31,123 nt of DNA from positions 1,175,292-1,206,414 of the forward strand of contig KQ482041.1 of the NCBI GenBank assembly GCA_001430745.1, read 5' to 3'. This document shows positions 20,579 to 31,117 of this stretch, one piece after another (the stretch's first letter is position 1; each line of letters starts with the position of its first letter). A model generated the notes under the pieces. The model saw nothing but the letters and a program-made list of their open reading frames with translations, made no database searches and had not been told where the DNA came from. Position numbers and translations under genes: made by a program. This DNA comes from Auxenochlorella pyrenoidosa. Taxonomy: Eukaryota; Chlorophyta; Trebouxiophyceae; Chlorellales; Chlorellaceae.

Positions 20579-21850
20579 ATGGTACGCTTTGTAGTGACTG
20601 GCTTCTCCACCTTCGTTGGCGTGCCCGACAACCCCACGGAGCGGCTGATCGAGATGCTGGAGCAACTTGGCCCTGGCAGCGGTGCGACAAGTGCCTCTTG
20701 CACCTCTGCAGGCCTGTAGCTGCAGCGCGCTTGCTCTCACCGTCCTGCGCTGCTTGCAGTGCGACCCCTCATGCCTGCACCCTAGTGGCCTCCCTGTCGC
20801 TTTGCCCGTGCAGCCCTCTCTGACCAATCAATCCTCAGCACTGCGGTGCTGGAGGTGGCAGCCCAGTCCGCAAAGGAGTGGCTGGCGCAGGTGTACGCCT
20901 CCCCAGAGCTGGCAGCAGCGGCTGCCAAGGGCCCTGTGGTGATGGTGAGCTCCACACGTGGTGGCCCGTTTGCCACAGGCCCGTCCCGCCCAGTGCAGGT
21001 GCATACGCTGCTCTCTTGCCACGTGATTGGCACCCGCATGGCTCACAGGCTCCGCCTATCCACCATACAGCTTCACCTGGGCGTGGACGTGAGGGCCGCC
21101 GGGTTCAAGCTGGAGCAGCAGGCAGCAAATGACGCCACCTTTCGAGTCCCCGACCAGCGAGGCTGGCAGCCAAGCAGGCAACTGATCGACGACAGCCCGG
21201 GCTGCACGCTTAGCACCCAGCTGCGCACCGACCTGGATCTGGTACAGCTGGCAGGTCAGGCCTGCGTGCGGCGGGGGGGTAGCCGCAGGGGTAGGAGGGT
21301 CGCAGCTGCCGATGGGCCGAGGTGCCAGTTCTCGGCACCTTGTGGCAGCTGTCACATATGCGCTGGGCGAATGCTGGCCAGGCCCGCCTGCATGGCCGCC
21401 CGGCTTGCCAGCCGTCCACCCATGCCCAAGCCTGCTGTGCCTGTCCTCCCTCAACGTCTGTGTGCAGCCCAGCTGGCAGGGCAGCAGCGCCACAACGTCG
21501 CAGTGTCGCGGGACGCCGGGCGCTTTGTCTGCAACTACACGTACTACCTGTCCCTGCTGCACTGCTGCACGGCCAGGCAGCGGCACGGCGCGCCGCTGCA
21601 CGCGCTGTTCGTGCACGTTCCGCCAGCAGCGGTCGTTCCGCTGCAGCAGCAGTTTGAGTTCCTGCTGGCGGTGCTGGCGGCAGTTGCTGCTGCACTGGCA
21701 CCAGCAGTCAGCAGCGTTGAGGGTGAGCCAGGTATAGCTTCCCAGGCAGCGGTGCGCGCAGCAACAGAGCATGCTGATGACGCCGATCGTGGAGCAGCAG
21801 CGGATGCCGGTCCCGAGAGCGTGGCAGTGGCGGCGGGAGCGCCCGCGTGA
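20579..21850 (+). CDS. PCP: Pyroglutamyl-peptidase I (pyrrolidone-carboxyl peptidase, C15)
   Basis: Four exons: 20579-20681, 20814-20944, 21071-21254, 21468-21850, giving 266 residues. This cytosolic cysteine peptidase removes N-terminal pyroglutamate from peptides. The N-terminus VRFVVTGFSTFVGVPDNPTE is the family signature. The catalytic triad is visible as Glu93 (FKLEQQAANDATFRVPD), Cys161 (SRDAGRFVCNYTYYLSL) and His189 (LFVHVP), with normal spacing. The C-terminal 50 residues or so are an Ala/Asp/Glu-rich tail beyond the usual family end and could include a further unrecognised intron after GTTGAGG near 21722. The start at 20579 fits the family; an in-frame ATG at 20468 would add 37 basic, low-complexity residues that might act as a targeting extension. 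The intron 3 borders carry an 11-base direct repeat, so a second acceptor 12 bases downstream is possible. Confidence 0.92.
21245..21480. repeat. 11-bp direct repeat at both ends of pyroglutamyl peptidase intron 3
   Basis: CAGCTGGCAGG occurs at 21245-21255, spanning the donor, and at 21470-21480, just inside exon 4. Either of two in-frame acceptors (before CCCAGC at 21468 or before GGCAGC at 21480) keeps the reading frame. Confidence 0.85.
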
Positions 21851-22061
21851 TGGCTGCGAAGCGTCGCCACTGTGCATGTACAACTGGTAACCAGCACGGT
21901 GTTCAATAGACTAGGACTGGCGAAGCCCAGAGGTGTGCATGGCGAATCACGCTGCTGCGCGCTGCCGCACTGCCGCAGGCGGTCGGTACCTGACAGGTCT
22001 AGAAGCACGCTGGTCAGTATTCGCAAGGCTGCAGTCCGATTTTTGCGCTGCTTCCTCCAGC
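21851..22061. other. Short spacer between pyroglutamyl peptidase and LCNP
   Basis: Only 211 bp lie between the stop codon and the next start on the same strand. It must hold the 3' end of one gene and the promoter of the next. I see no TGTAA here. Confidence 0.5.
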
Positions 22062-24422
22062 ATGGCGTTCCTTGCCATTCGGCCGACAGCTCTTCCGGCC
22101 CATCGTGCACCGTGCCCTGCTGCTTCCGCGCGCGTGCCGCGGCGCTCGGCCGTTATTGATGTGCGCGCAGATAGTCAAGCAGCCGACGGGGAAGGCGCCC
22201 TGCGCAGGGCGGCAGCCCGGCTGGCAGCGGCGGGCCTTGCGGCAGTGCTCACACTGACGCCGCCAGTGATGGCAGCCCCGCGAGAGGCAGCAGCACCGCT
22301 GCCGCCACTTCCCGCGCGCCTGGACATCCCATACGAGCAGGGCGGCAAAGCGAGATTCGAGCCGATGGCTTACACGGGCCGCTGTGCGTTGTGAGGGTGG
22401 AGGAGTTGTGACGGGCGGTGGTGGCGGCAAAACTGCCGGGCCGGGCAGGGGCCAAATGACTGAAAATGAGACTGTGCACTACCCACCAAACCCGCAGCTT
22501 GCTTCATTTGGCTGGTGAACATCTGTGACCCGCAGGGTACGAGGTGGCGTCACTGAAGAAGGGCTTTGCGGGCGAGGGCCAGCAGGACTGCCACTGCACT
22601 CAGGTGGGGCTGCCGCCCTGCATCCCACCCACTTGCGCCCAGCCTCGTGTGCACCCCTCGGCCCTGCCACGCTGCCAGCCTCGCTTTGCAACCAGGGCAG
22701 AAAACTGCTGCTGCTGCCTGCAGGGCATCTATGTGCCGCAAGATGACCCCTCGGGCGCCATCAAGCTCCAAGTGAACACCTTTTGCGTGCACGGCGGCCC
22801 GGGTGGGCGGCTGAGTGGCATCCAGGTGGGCGCGCTGGGCATGCAGCACAGGCCTGCCTGCAGCCCGCCCGGCGCTGCGCTGACCTCCGCAGTGCAGGCA
22901 GCCTGGCACGCGCCCCACCATGGCCCCGTTGCTGCATGCAAGGCGCGCTTGCTATGGTGCCAAGCCCTGGCCCCTGCGCGCTCCAGGCCCTCTGCAGCAG
23001 CCCTTCCTCACAGCGTCGCGCGCTCATCCTGCCGGGCTCTGCGCGGCCTGCCGCGCCCCACCGTATTCACACCCGCTTTCCATGGGCCCTGCTACTTTCC
23101 CGCCCGCAGGGCTCGGTGTCGTGCGCTGACCCGGCCGTGCTCGAGCTGCTGCCCGAGTTCAAGACGGAGATGGACAAGATGGAGGGGCTGGTGGCCAAGG
23201 TGGGTGGCCCCGGGCCGAGCCTGCGCGCTGCCCGTGGGTGGCATGGCGGCGGGCGGGCAGAGCTGCATGTGGCGGCCAGGCGGGCAGAGACGACGGCCAC
23301 CACCCGCCTTGCCTGGTTGGCAATCCTCCTCCCAACCCGCCTCCGCCCCACCCCCTTGCAGTGCGCGCTCAAGTTTGACTCGCTGCCCTTCATCCCGCCC
23401 GAGCCCTACATCGTCATCCGGTGGGTGGGGGGCCGCCCCGCTGGCGGCGCCGCGCGCCCGCGATGCCCGCCGGGGGGCGCAGTGCCGCTGAGCACGTGCT
23501 GCCTGCCTGCCTGCCTGCGCGTGTGGCTTCTTCCCGGGGCTCTGACCCGCCTCCTTCCCCCAAGCTGCAGGACCGACTACACGACGTACGCGCTTGTGAG
23601 GGGCGCCAAGGACCGCAGCTTTGTGCAGGTGCGAGCGCTGGGCACAATGACTGCTCAGAAGTTGGGGGTGATATAGCGCCCGTTGCCCTCTCGTGACAGC
23701 CGGCCTCCTGCCTGCACCTCGGTCCAGGCGCTCCGCGCCGTTGCGCTGCACACACCATCGGGCAGCGTCGCACCTGGGCAGGCGCTGGCAGGGCGGCGCT
23801 CCCGCCGGGCCCGCCCGTGAGCCAACACTCTGCGAGCGGCCGGCTGCCTGCCCCTGGCGTGCAGATCTACAGCCGCACGCCCAACCCGGGTCCTGAGTTC
23901 ATCGCGGCGCAGAAGGCCACGCTGGCTGAGCTGGGCTACCCTGTGAACGAGATTGTGGACACGCCGCAGGCGAGCCACGCCGCCGTGCGCAGCAGGGAGG
24001 CAGCGGCAGAGGCGGGCGGCGCGGGATTGCCAGTGCATGGCCCCCTTGGACGCGCCCTGCACGGCCGCCCACGCACCCGCGACTGCCCTGCCACGTCAGC
24101 TCGCACGACCTGGCAGCAAGCACCCAGCTCATCCGCGCCCGCCCGCGCCGCCGCCGCCCCGCCACCCCTGCAGGACTGCCCGCAAATGACGGCGGACGCG
24201 ATGATGGCGCGCATGAATGCGGGCATGGAGGGCGCCAAGCTGATGCCCGACGGCACCCCGCGGGCCAAGGCCATGCGTGGCTACGACCTGGGCGAGCTGA
24301 CGCCGGCGGTGCCCACGCCCGGCGGCGGCGCCGGCGAGCAGGAGCTGGTCGGCGGCATCGCTTTCGACAAGTTCAGGAACCCGCTGGAGTCGCTGCGCAA
24401 CGCGCTGTCGCTCTTTGACTGA
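22062..24422 (+). CDS. LCNP: Plastid lipocalin (LCNP/CHL type), thylakoid lumen
   Basis: Eight exons: 22062-22383, 22536-22603, 22724-22825, 23110-23199, 23362-23420, 23571-23628, 23865-23969, 24174-24422, giving 350 residues. Plastid lipocalins bind lipophilic ligands in the thylakoid lumen and protect lipids against photo-oxidation; in Arabidopsis LCNP is tied to sustained photoprotective quenching. The lipocalin GxW motif is GRW at 106-108, followed by YEVASLKKGFAGEGQ, DCHCTQ, VNTFCVHG, PFIPPEPYIVI, DYTTYALVRGAKDRSFVQIY, SRTPNPGPEFIA and DTPQDCPQM. Six cysteines (DCHC, FCVH, VSCA, KCAL, QDCP) are placed as in plant homologues. The N-terminus (about 80 residues) looks bipartite: a basic transit peptide, then LRRAAARLAAAGL leading into a hydrophobic stretch ending AxA, a lumen signal. 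Exon 7 appears to end at a GC donor (CAG/GCGAGC); the conserved DTPQDC reads straight across it. An upstream in-frame ATG exists at 21939, but the 22062 ATG has the better context. Confidence 0.95.
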
Positions 24423-24726
24423 GCGTGTGCCCACGCAGCGCGCCCGGTGCCCCAAAGCACGGCGCCACGTGGGTGTGGGAGATCTGTGCTGCGCGCCTGC
24501 TGACCTCACCTGTGCTGCTCCTCCCTTCGGACCTTTTTATTGTTGTTTCAAGGGGCCTCGCGTCCACTGATGGATCCTTCAGGGCGCGCCCTTACCCAGC
24601 CGACCTGCCATGTTGATACGATGTATGCAAAGCTCACGCCATTTTTGAACGTAACTTGAACGCAGAACCAAAACTTCCTCTCCTGGGGCACCTCTGCTCA
24701 TCTCTACCTTCCCGCCGTAATTTCTG

Positions 24727-24731
24727 TTACA
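24727..24731 (-). terminator. TGTAA polyadenylation signal for DHX37
   Basis: TTACA on the plus strand reads TGTAA on the minus strand, 40 bases after the DHX37 stop codon. The distance is suitable for an algal poly(A) signal. Confidence 0.55.
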
Positions 24732-24738
24732 AACAACC

Positions 24739-24743
24739 TGTAA
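24739..24743 (+). terminator. TGTAA polyadenylation signal for LCNP
   Basis: TGTAA on the plus strand, 317 bases after the LCNP stop codon and close to the DHX37 stop. It is the only plus-strand copy in this spacer. Confidence 0.5.
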
Positions 24744-24770
24744 GGGCACCAGTCATTGACCTGTAGCCAG

Positions 24771-27700
24771 TCACTTTTTTCGCTTCTTCTTCTTCTCCGC
24801 CAGCGCCGCTGGCGCAGCCGCCGCAGCCGCCTCTGCCTGCAGCGCGGCCCAGGCCTGCAGCAGCGCGCCCGCCGCGCCCTTCTGCATGCACGCCGCCAGC
24901 TCCTGGCGCAGAAACCCGGGGCTCTGGGCCCACTTGGCCGCTAGCGATGCGCGGCTGTCGACCTGCGCCGCCACCAGTGCTGCCAGCAAGTCTGACGCCC
25001 GTATGTGCACCCGCATGTCTGGCCGAAGCAGCATGGAGGGCGGCACTGCCAGGCCGCCGCGCAGTGCTGCACGGGGGGCTTGAAGGGAATGTGTCGGTTG
25101 AGCTAACGGCTTCAGCTGTGCTCAATGCAGGCAGGTTGGGCGGGCGGTCAAGCTGCCCAGCCAGGGGTGGACGGCCACCCTTTGGGCAGCCCTGCCTATG
25201 CCTCCTTGCAAGACGCCTCCAGTCAGCTACCATACCAGCGCACCTGCAAAGCTGGGCAGGACTTTGCCTTCCAGCAGGGCCGCCCCAAACACAGCGCAGC
25301 GCTCGTTTGGGTCGGGGTGCCGCGCCGTGCACCGCGGCAGCTGCCAGTCGTGCCGGCTGAAAGTGACGTCGCGCCAGCACAGCACCTGCGGGGCGCGGCA
25401 TGGGGTGAAAGGGGCTCCGTGGGCGCACAAGTGTTGTGGAGCTTGATGCATGGTCGCAGTTGTGGTGGCAGGGCATGCCAGGCACCGCCAGCAGCAGGCA
25501 CGCATGGTGCCGGGCTCGCGAGGCCGGCAGCCCACCTGGTCGGTTGCGGCCTTGTAAAAGGGCGGCGGGTCGGGCAGCGGCTGCGAAAAGGTGCAGAGCG
25601 GGGCCGCCACATCGGGCAGCCACTGCGGCTCGATGCCCGTCAGGCCCGCCATGTAGGGCCGCTTGGCGGTGCGCACCAACTCGGTGTAGCACACATACTC
25701 TGCTCGGTGGGTGGGGGGCGGGGAAGGGGGGAGGGCACCGCGGGCAGGTTCAGCCCAGTGGCCTGGGTGGGCCAGCAAGGCTGCTGTGGACCCCAGCCGT
25801 GGCACGCCTGTGCAGGCACGCGCAGCCAAGGGCACGCCCAGCACGGCAGACTGCACACCACCACTTCTGGCGCCCAGCCGGCGCGAGCGGCAGCGCACCC
25901 GGGGCGGTGGCGTGCAGCGCCGAGGTGGGGTGCAGGAACACGTCCTCCTCCACGCCGCCCGCGGCACGGTACCGCACCGCGCGGCTCCGCTTGCCCTGCA
26001 CGAGCGGCGGGGGTGGCAGCTTTACTGTGCCCGGGTAGTTGGAGTGTGGCAGGCTGGGGTGCTGCCAAGCCGAGCATGGAGCTCGGCTCAGCGTGGTTGG
26101 CAGGCAGGAGGCCTCAGGAGCGCACCCCGGCCCTCTGCAGGGCCATAGCGCCCAGACCAGGCCCGCAGCCACGCTTCAAGGGGGCATGCGTAGCCGCCGC
26201 CCCACCTGCGCCTCCTGGCTGCGCAGGTAGTCGATCGAGCGGATGCGCCGCGCCACCTGATCCGCCCAGCCCGCAGCCAGCGCCTTGCGCAGCGCCTCAA
26301 GCACGGGAGGCGGCGGCGGCGGCAGCGCCGCGCCGCCAGCCAGGCCCGCAACCGCCAGGCTGGGCGCGACCGGCGCCGTGCCGACGTCGCTGCCTGCCGC
26401 CTGCCGCGCCTGCCGCGCCTGCTGCGTCTCCAGCGTGCGAGCCAGCTGCTTGTGCAGCGCCGCCGCCTCCCGCAGGTTGCGGAAGTGTAGGAAGTGGCGG
26501 CGGCAGAAGGCCTCGTCCTCGCCGGCGGCCTCAAAGGCGCACAGCGCGCGCAGCGCGCTGCAGGGAGGCGCGTGGGGGGTGGGTTACCCAAGCGGCTCGC
26601 CATGCGTGTGCACACACCTGAGGCATACCCCAGGAGCTTTGAGAGCTGAATCAGGCAGCGAGCTCGCCCGGCTTGCTCAGCATTGCTTGGCCTCAGCCCA
26701 CCTGAGCGCGTCGCTGTCGGCGACTCGGAACTGTGCATGCGCCGCCCTGGCCGCCTGCCGCTTCTTCTTCGCCTCCTCCCTCTCCCGCCGCCGCTCCTCT
26801 CGCTCGGCCGCGGTGCCGCCGCCCCCCTCCTCCCCCTCGCCGCCCTCCCCGCCGCCCGCCTCGCCGCTGCCGCCGTCCTTCTTGCTGCCGCCCTTGTCCC
26901 CATCTCCAGCCGACACGGCCTCTATGTGAACAAAGGGCGAGTCCACGCTGAGCACGGCTGCCAGGCCCACAGCGTAGGGCAGCGCGCGGCGCAGCCTGCT
27001 GCCGCCGCCGTCTGCCGCGCCCGCCGCCGTCGCCCGCTGCGCCTGCTGCTGCTCCTGCAGCGCCGCCTCCAGCAGCATGCGGGCGTGGCGAGGGGAGATG
27101 GGGTAGGCGGCCATTGCCCGTCCCAGCGCTGTCAGCTGCCCGCTCGCGCCGTCCAGCGCTGCAGCGGCGCAGGGAGGCAGACCGGGGATCAGTGAGTTGG
27201 AAAGAGGGGAGCTCGGCTGGTGCTTGGCGCACAGGCTGGCTGGCAGGCAGCCCTGTGCGGCACACCGCACCCAGGGGTTGGCACACTACAGGATGCAAGC
27301 CCTGTGAGGTGCCACGAAGAAAGCACCGCATCACCAGGCATGCCCACCTGACAGCGCCACGAGGCACCGCTCTGCCGCAGCCAGCGCCTCGGCCTCGGGC
27401 TGCAGCAAGCTAGCACACAGGGGGCATCCTCAGCACCCCAACTCGCTGAACAAGCAGCTCCCAGGGTACTCCAGCGTCACGCAAGCGCAGTCCCAAAGGC
27501 GCCTTGCGGGCATTGAGCAGACGAGCATGCCTCTCGCCCCCACGGCGCATCCCTGCACGAGCAGCTGGCACATCCTCTGCGAAACCCCTTCCCGCCTGCC
27601 TGCGTGGGGAAGGGGAAGTTGGCCACCCTGTCCACCCCCAGGGCCTTCATCGCCAGCACCACGCCCTCCAGGGCGGTGTTCAGGATCTCGGGTGGTGAGT

Positions 27701-30700
27701 GCTGGGGGAAGGTGTCATTGTAGTGGGCCGAGGAGAAGAGCCTGCAGAGAGAGCAGAGGGAAGGGGGGCAGGCGGGAGGTGCGTGACGGGGGAGCGGTCA
27801 CGCCTGGCACAGGTGCTGGGACGGCAAGCCACGGAGAGGAGGGCTTGTGCGTGGCAAAAAAGCTGCGCTCTGGGTGCTGTCGTGGGGAGTAGGTCGGCCC
27901 GCTTGCCTTCTACCGCAGGGGCACAGTCACCCCCTGCAAGCTGCACAAAGCAGCACCGCAGCGCGCCCTCCCGGGCGCGGGTCGCGCTGGCATGCGCGCC
28001 ACCATGGATGCACTGAGCACTCCACGCAGCCCGCACCTGTAGCAGTGGCCCGGGCCGGTGCGCCCCGCGCGCCCCGCGCGCTGCTCCGCGCTGGCCTTGC
28101 TGACCCAGCGCACTTCAAAGCGCGACAGCCCCGCCGCCGTCTCCAGCAGGCGCTGCTTGGAGCGGCCAGCGTCCACCACATAGCGGATGCCTGCAGGGGG
28201 GGCAGAGGGCCCAGCACCTCGGTGTGTTGCCCTCCTGGATGGACAGCCAGAGCTGGCACCGCAGGCACTGCAGCTGGCATGCAGGGCCCTTGGGGCGGGG
28301 GCCCGGGCAGGGGGCGCCGCCCAGGCAGCACGCCAGCAGGCACGCTGTGCTTGCTGCCCTGCCTGCCACCCACCGCAGCCCTCTATTGCAGCCTCGCACA
28401 CCCCAACCCGGGGATCACCTGGGATGGTCAGCGACGTCTCGGCCACGTTGGTGGCCACCACCACCAAGCGGTGGCCCGCGGGCGGCAGGCGGAACACGCG
28501 CGCCTGCTGCGCCGGCGGCAGCATCGCGTACAGCGGCAGCACATGCAGCGGGCCTGGGCCCGCCGCTTGCGCATCCTTGCCGCTGCCGCCGCCGCTCTTC
28601 AAGTCTGCAGACAAAGGGGGCAGCAGGGACGGCAGCATGTGCTTGTGAGGCCAGCTCCCTTCCTTGCCTGCCAAGCCTGAGGCAGCAACCGCCTCGGTGC
28701 GCCAGCACCGGCAGATCCCCGGCTTCCAAGCACCCACCTCCCTGCCTGGCTGCCTGCCCACTCCCCAGCCCACCCGCCAGGCTGATGCCCAGCCGCCGCT
28801 CAAAGTCCTTCTCAGCCTCGGCAATTTGCTCGGGGGTGAAGCCCTCCCCGCCCATCACCACCACCTCCTCCTCATCGCCTGCACGCACGGGATGCAGGCG
28901 GGGGAGCGATGATGGCGGTGGTGGCAGCTGTGGAAGCCCCTGTGTGGAGCCACAAACCGGGGTGCTGCATCCTGGCGGCGGGGTGGCGTCCGGGCCGGCT
29001 CATGAGGCGCGGCCCACCAAGGGCGGGGCGCGACCAGGGTAACCCCCACATTCCCGAGCTAGGGACTGCGCCGGGAGCAAGCACAGCTGCACAACGACAC
29101 TACCCGCCAGTGCAGAAGCTTGAAAAACTCGGCAAAATGACCGCCCTCGGCAAAATGCCAACCGCCCTCGGTAAAATGACCGCCCTCACCCGACGACTCG
29201 GCCTCGTAGTCGTCGTGCGCATCCCCCTCTGCTGCCCGGTCCTCCTCCAGCAGCCGCTCCAGCAGCGCCGCCTCCTCCCCAGCCGCCTCGCCCACCTCGG
29301 CCGCGTCGCCGCTAAACGCGTCCACCCCTGCCGCCTCCTCTGCCGCCGCCGCAGCAGCAGCAGCATCCGCCGCGTCGTCGGCATCGCTGGCTGCTGGGGG
29401 GGCAGCGCTGCGCGCTGCGGCCCCGCCGGCGCCGGTGGGGGCGCGCCCGCCGGGCCGCCGGGGGGGGCGGTTGAAGGCGCGCCGCAGCTTCTTGCACAGG
29501 TGCTCCACCTCCCGCTGGCCGGTGAGGAAGACGAGGATGCCGCCGGGCGGCAGGGTGCGGTGGATCTGGCTGACCTGCGGGGGGCGGGGGCCAGGGTGGG
29601 CGATCAGACATGCGGTTCCAACACACGCAGCTCAGAACGCCGTTCGCAGGTGGCGCAAGCGCGCGCGAGAGGAATGTGACCGGCGGCATGCGCCCCTGCT
29701 TAATACAGCCACAAGCCCCCGGGAGCGCATCACGCGGCCGCATCCGCTGTGTCTCCTGTCTGCCTGGCCGCGCCGGGGCCTGCAGGCGAGTTGCTCTGAC
29801 AGACACATGCAACAGCCAGCCAGATAGACAGCCATCAAAGCCAGCGGCCCGGCGGCCCGGCGGCCCACCTTTTTGTACGCCGCCCCCACGTAGTCGTGCA
29901 GCTCGGTGCGCTTGGAGAAGTGCACAGTGACGGGGTACTGCCGCGCGGGCACGCACACCACGGGCGGAGGCACGGGGAACAGCCGCTTGTTCTGCACAAA
30001 GTCGTCGGTCCTGCAGAGTGTGTGTGGGGGGGGGGTGTGAGTTGGGGGTGGGGGGCGCGGGAAGAGCGACTGGGCCTGAGCTGGCAGCAGACAACAAGTT
30101 CTGCTGCCCGCCGCAGGCGCCACTGCGCCAGCAGTGAAGGGCAGTACAGGCCAACAGGGGGTTTGGGTGAGATGCAGGGTGGGCAGGCTCGAGGGCGCAC
30201 AGCGCTGTCGGCGCTGCGCGCACGCGGAGCCGGCCTGCCGGCCTTGGCCCCCCACCCCGCTCCAACCCCCACCAGCCCCCACCTGAGCGTAGCGCTCATG
30301 ATGATGAGCTTGAGGGGGTAGACCCGTTCGCCGCCGGCGCCGCCCTCGCCCGCGTCTGCCAGGCTGCGCCGCAGAGCCACCACGCGCGACAGCATGCCGC
30401 ACAGGATGTCGGTGTTCAGGCTGCGCTCGTGGGCCTCGTCCACCAGGATGGCCGAGTAGCGGCGCAGCAGGAAATCCTCCTGGACCTCGCTGCCAATGGG
30501 GCCAGGGGTGGGGGTGGGGGTGGGGTGGTGGTGGTGTGTGTGGTGGGGGGGGGGCGGGCGGGGGGGCACACGGAGAAACTGCCTGTGGTGCAGGCTGAGC
30601 TGGGGTCCTGCATGCTGGCAACGCAACTGGCTGCCACATGGCCAGCAGGGGTGGTGCGATGCGTGCGGGCGCAGGAGGCGGGCGCGCGCTCACCGCAGCA

Positions 30701-31117
30701 GGATGCCGTCGGTCATGAACTTGATGGCCGTGTTGTCGCCCACGCGCTTGTCGTAGCGCACCTGGCGGGGCGCGGGGCAGGAGGCGGAGAGGCGGTCTGG
30801 ATGGCTAGCTCTGACTGCAGGCGTGCAGCCCCATGGACGCGCAACAGGGGCTCGTTGCATCACCTCGGCCCATGAGCGAGCGGAGGCCCCATTGACAGGC
30901 TGCCGAGCCCAGCTGGCCTGGCACCAAAACTGGCGCCGGCACCGGCCCTGCCCACCTGGTATCCCACAACGGCACCCAGCTTGGTGTCCAGCTCATCCGC
31001 CACGCGCTCGGCTGTGGAGATGGCGGCGACGCGGCGCGGCTGCGTGACGCCCACCGCGCCCGCCCGCTCCGGGAAGAGCCTGGAGCCGAAGCCGGCCTCG
31101 TACAGGAACTGGGGCAC
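24771..31117 (-). CDS. DHX37: DEAH-box RNA helicase DHX37/Dhr1 (5' partial)
   Basis: Sixteen minus-strand exons are visible: 31117-30956, 30761-30694, 30489-30283, 30010-29869, 29574-29190, 28878-28774, 28604-28419, 28190-28037, 27741-27600, 27399-27348, 27158-26702, 26557-26206, 25995-25899, 25699-25536, 25385-25244, 25066-24771. They encode 1036 residues; the N-terminus with Walker A lies outside. Dhr1 releases U3 snoRNA from pre-18S rRNA in the SSU processome. Numbering from the first visible codon, motifs are TQPRR (25-29), TDG (71-73), DEAH (94-97), SAT (142-144), TNVAETSLT (408-416) and QRAGRAGR (455-462). Then come [25 protein letters not shown] (ratchet region), [52 protein letters not shown] and a Lys-rich end. 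The acceptor at 31119-31118 starts the first visible exon at the conserved [10 protein letters not shown]. Ala/Asp/Glu-rich inserts interrupt the core between motifs III and V (about residues 225-320) and in the C-terminal part (Gly/Glu/Lys-rich, exon 27158-26702). The exon ending at 27600 appears to use a GC donor (CAG/GCAGGC). Confidence 0.95.
29131..29187. repeat. Three tandem 18-21 bp units abutting a DHX37 splice donor
   Basis: Units at 29131-29148, 29149-29169 and 29170-29187 share GGCAAAATGACCGCCCTC with small changes (the middle one carries a 3-base insertion). On the sense strand the array begins immediately at the GTGAGG donor of the exon ending at 29190, so the repeat unit includes donor-like sequence. 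Confidence 0.85.
30505..30570. repeat. G-rich (GGGGGT)n / GGT repeat in a DHX37 intron
   Basis: Repeated GGGGGT units followed by GGT and GT repeats and a G run on the plus strand. This is C/A-rich on the sense strand and lies upstream of the acceptor for the exon starting at 30489. Confidence 0.75.

Larger units (their letters stand above)
24423..24770. other. Convergent 3' region of LCNP and DHX37
   Basis: This 348-bp region contains the two facing TGTAA signals and is noticeably more AT-rich than the rest of the window, especially 24600-24740. No gene or structured RNA is seen. Confidence 0.6.

Noticed and set aside
25125..26621. A 498-codon open frame on the plus strand
   Set aside because: It lies antisense to clear DHX37 exons and introns, has no family motif and reflects low stop density in GC-rich DNA.
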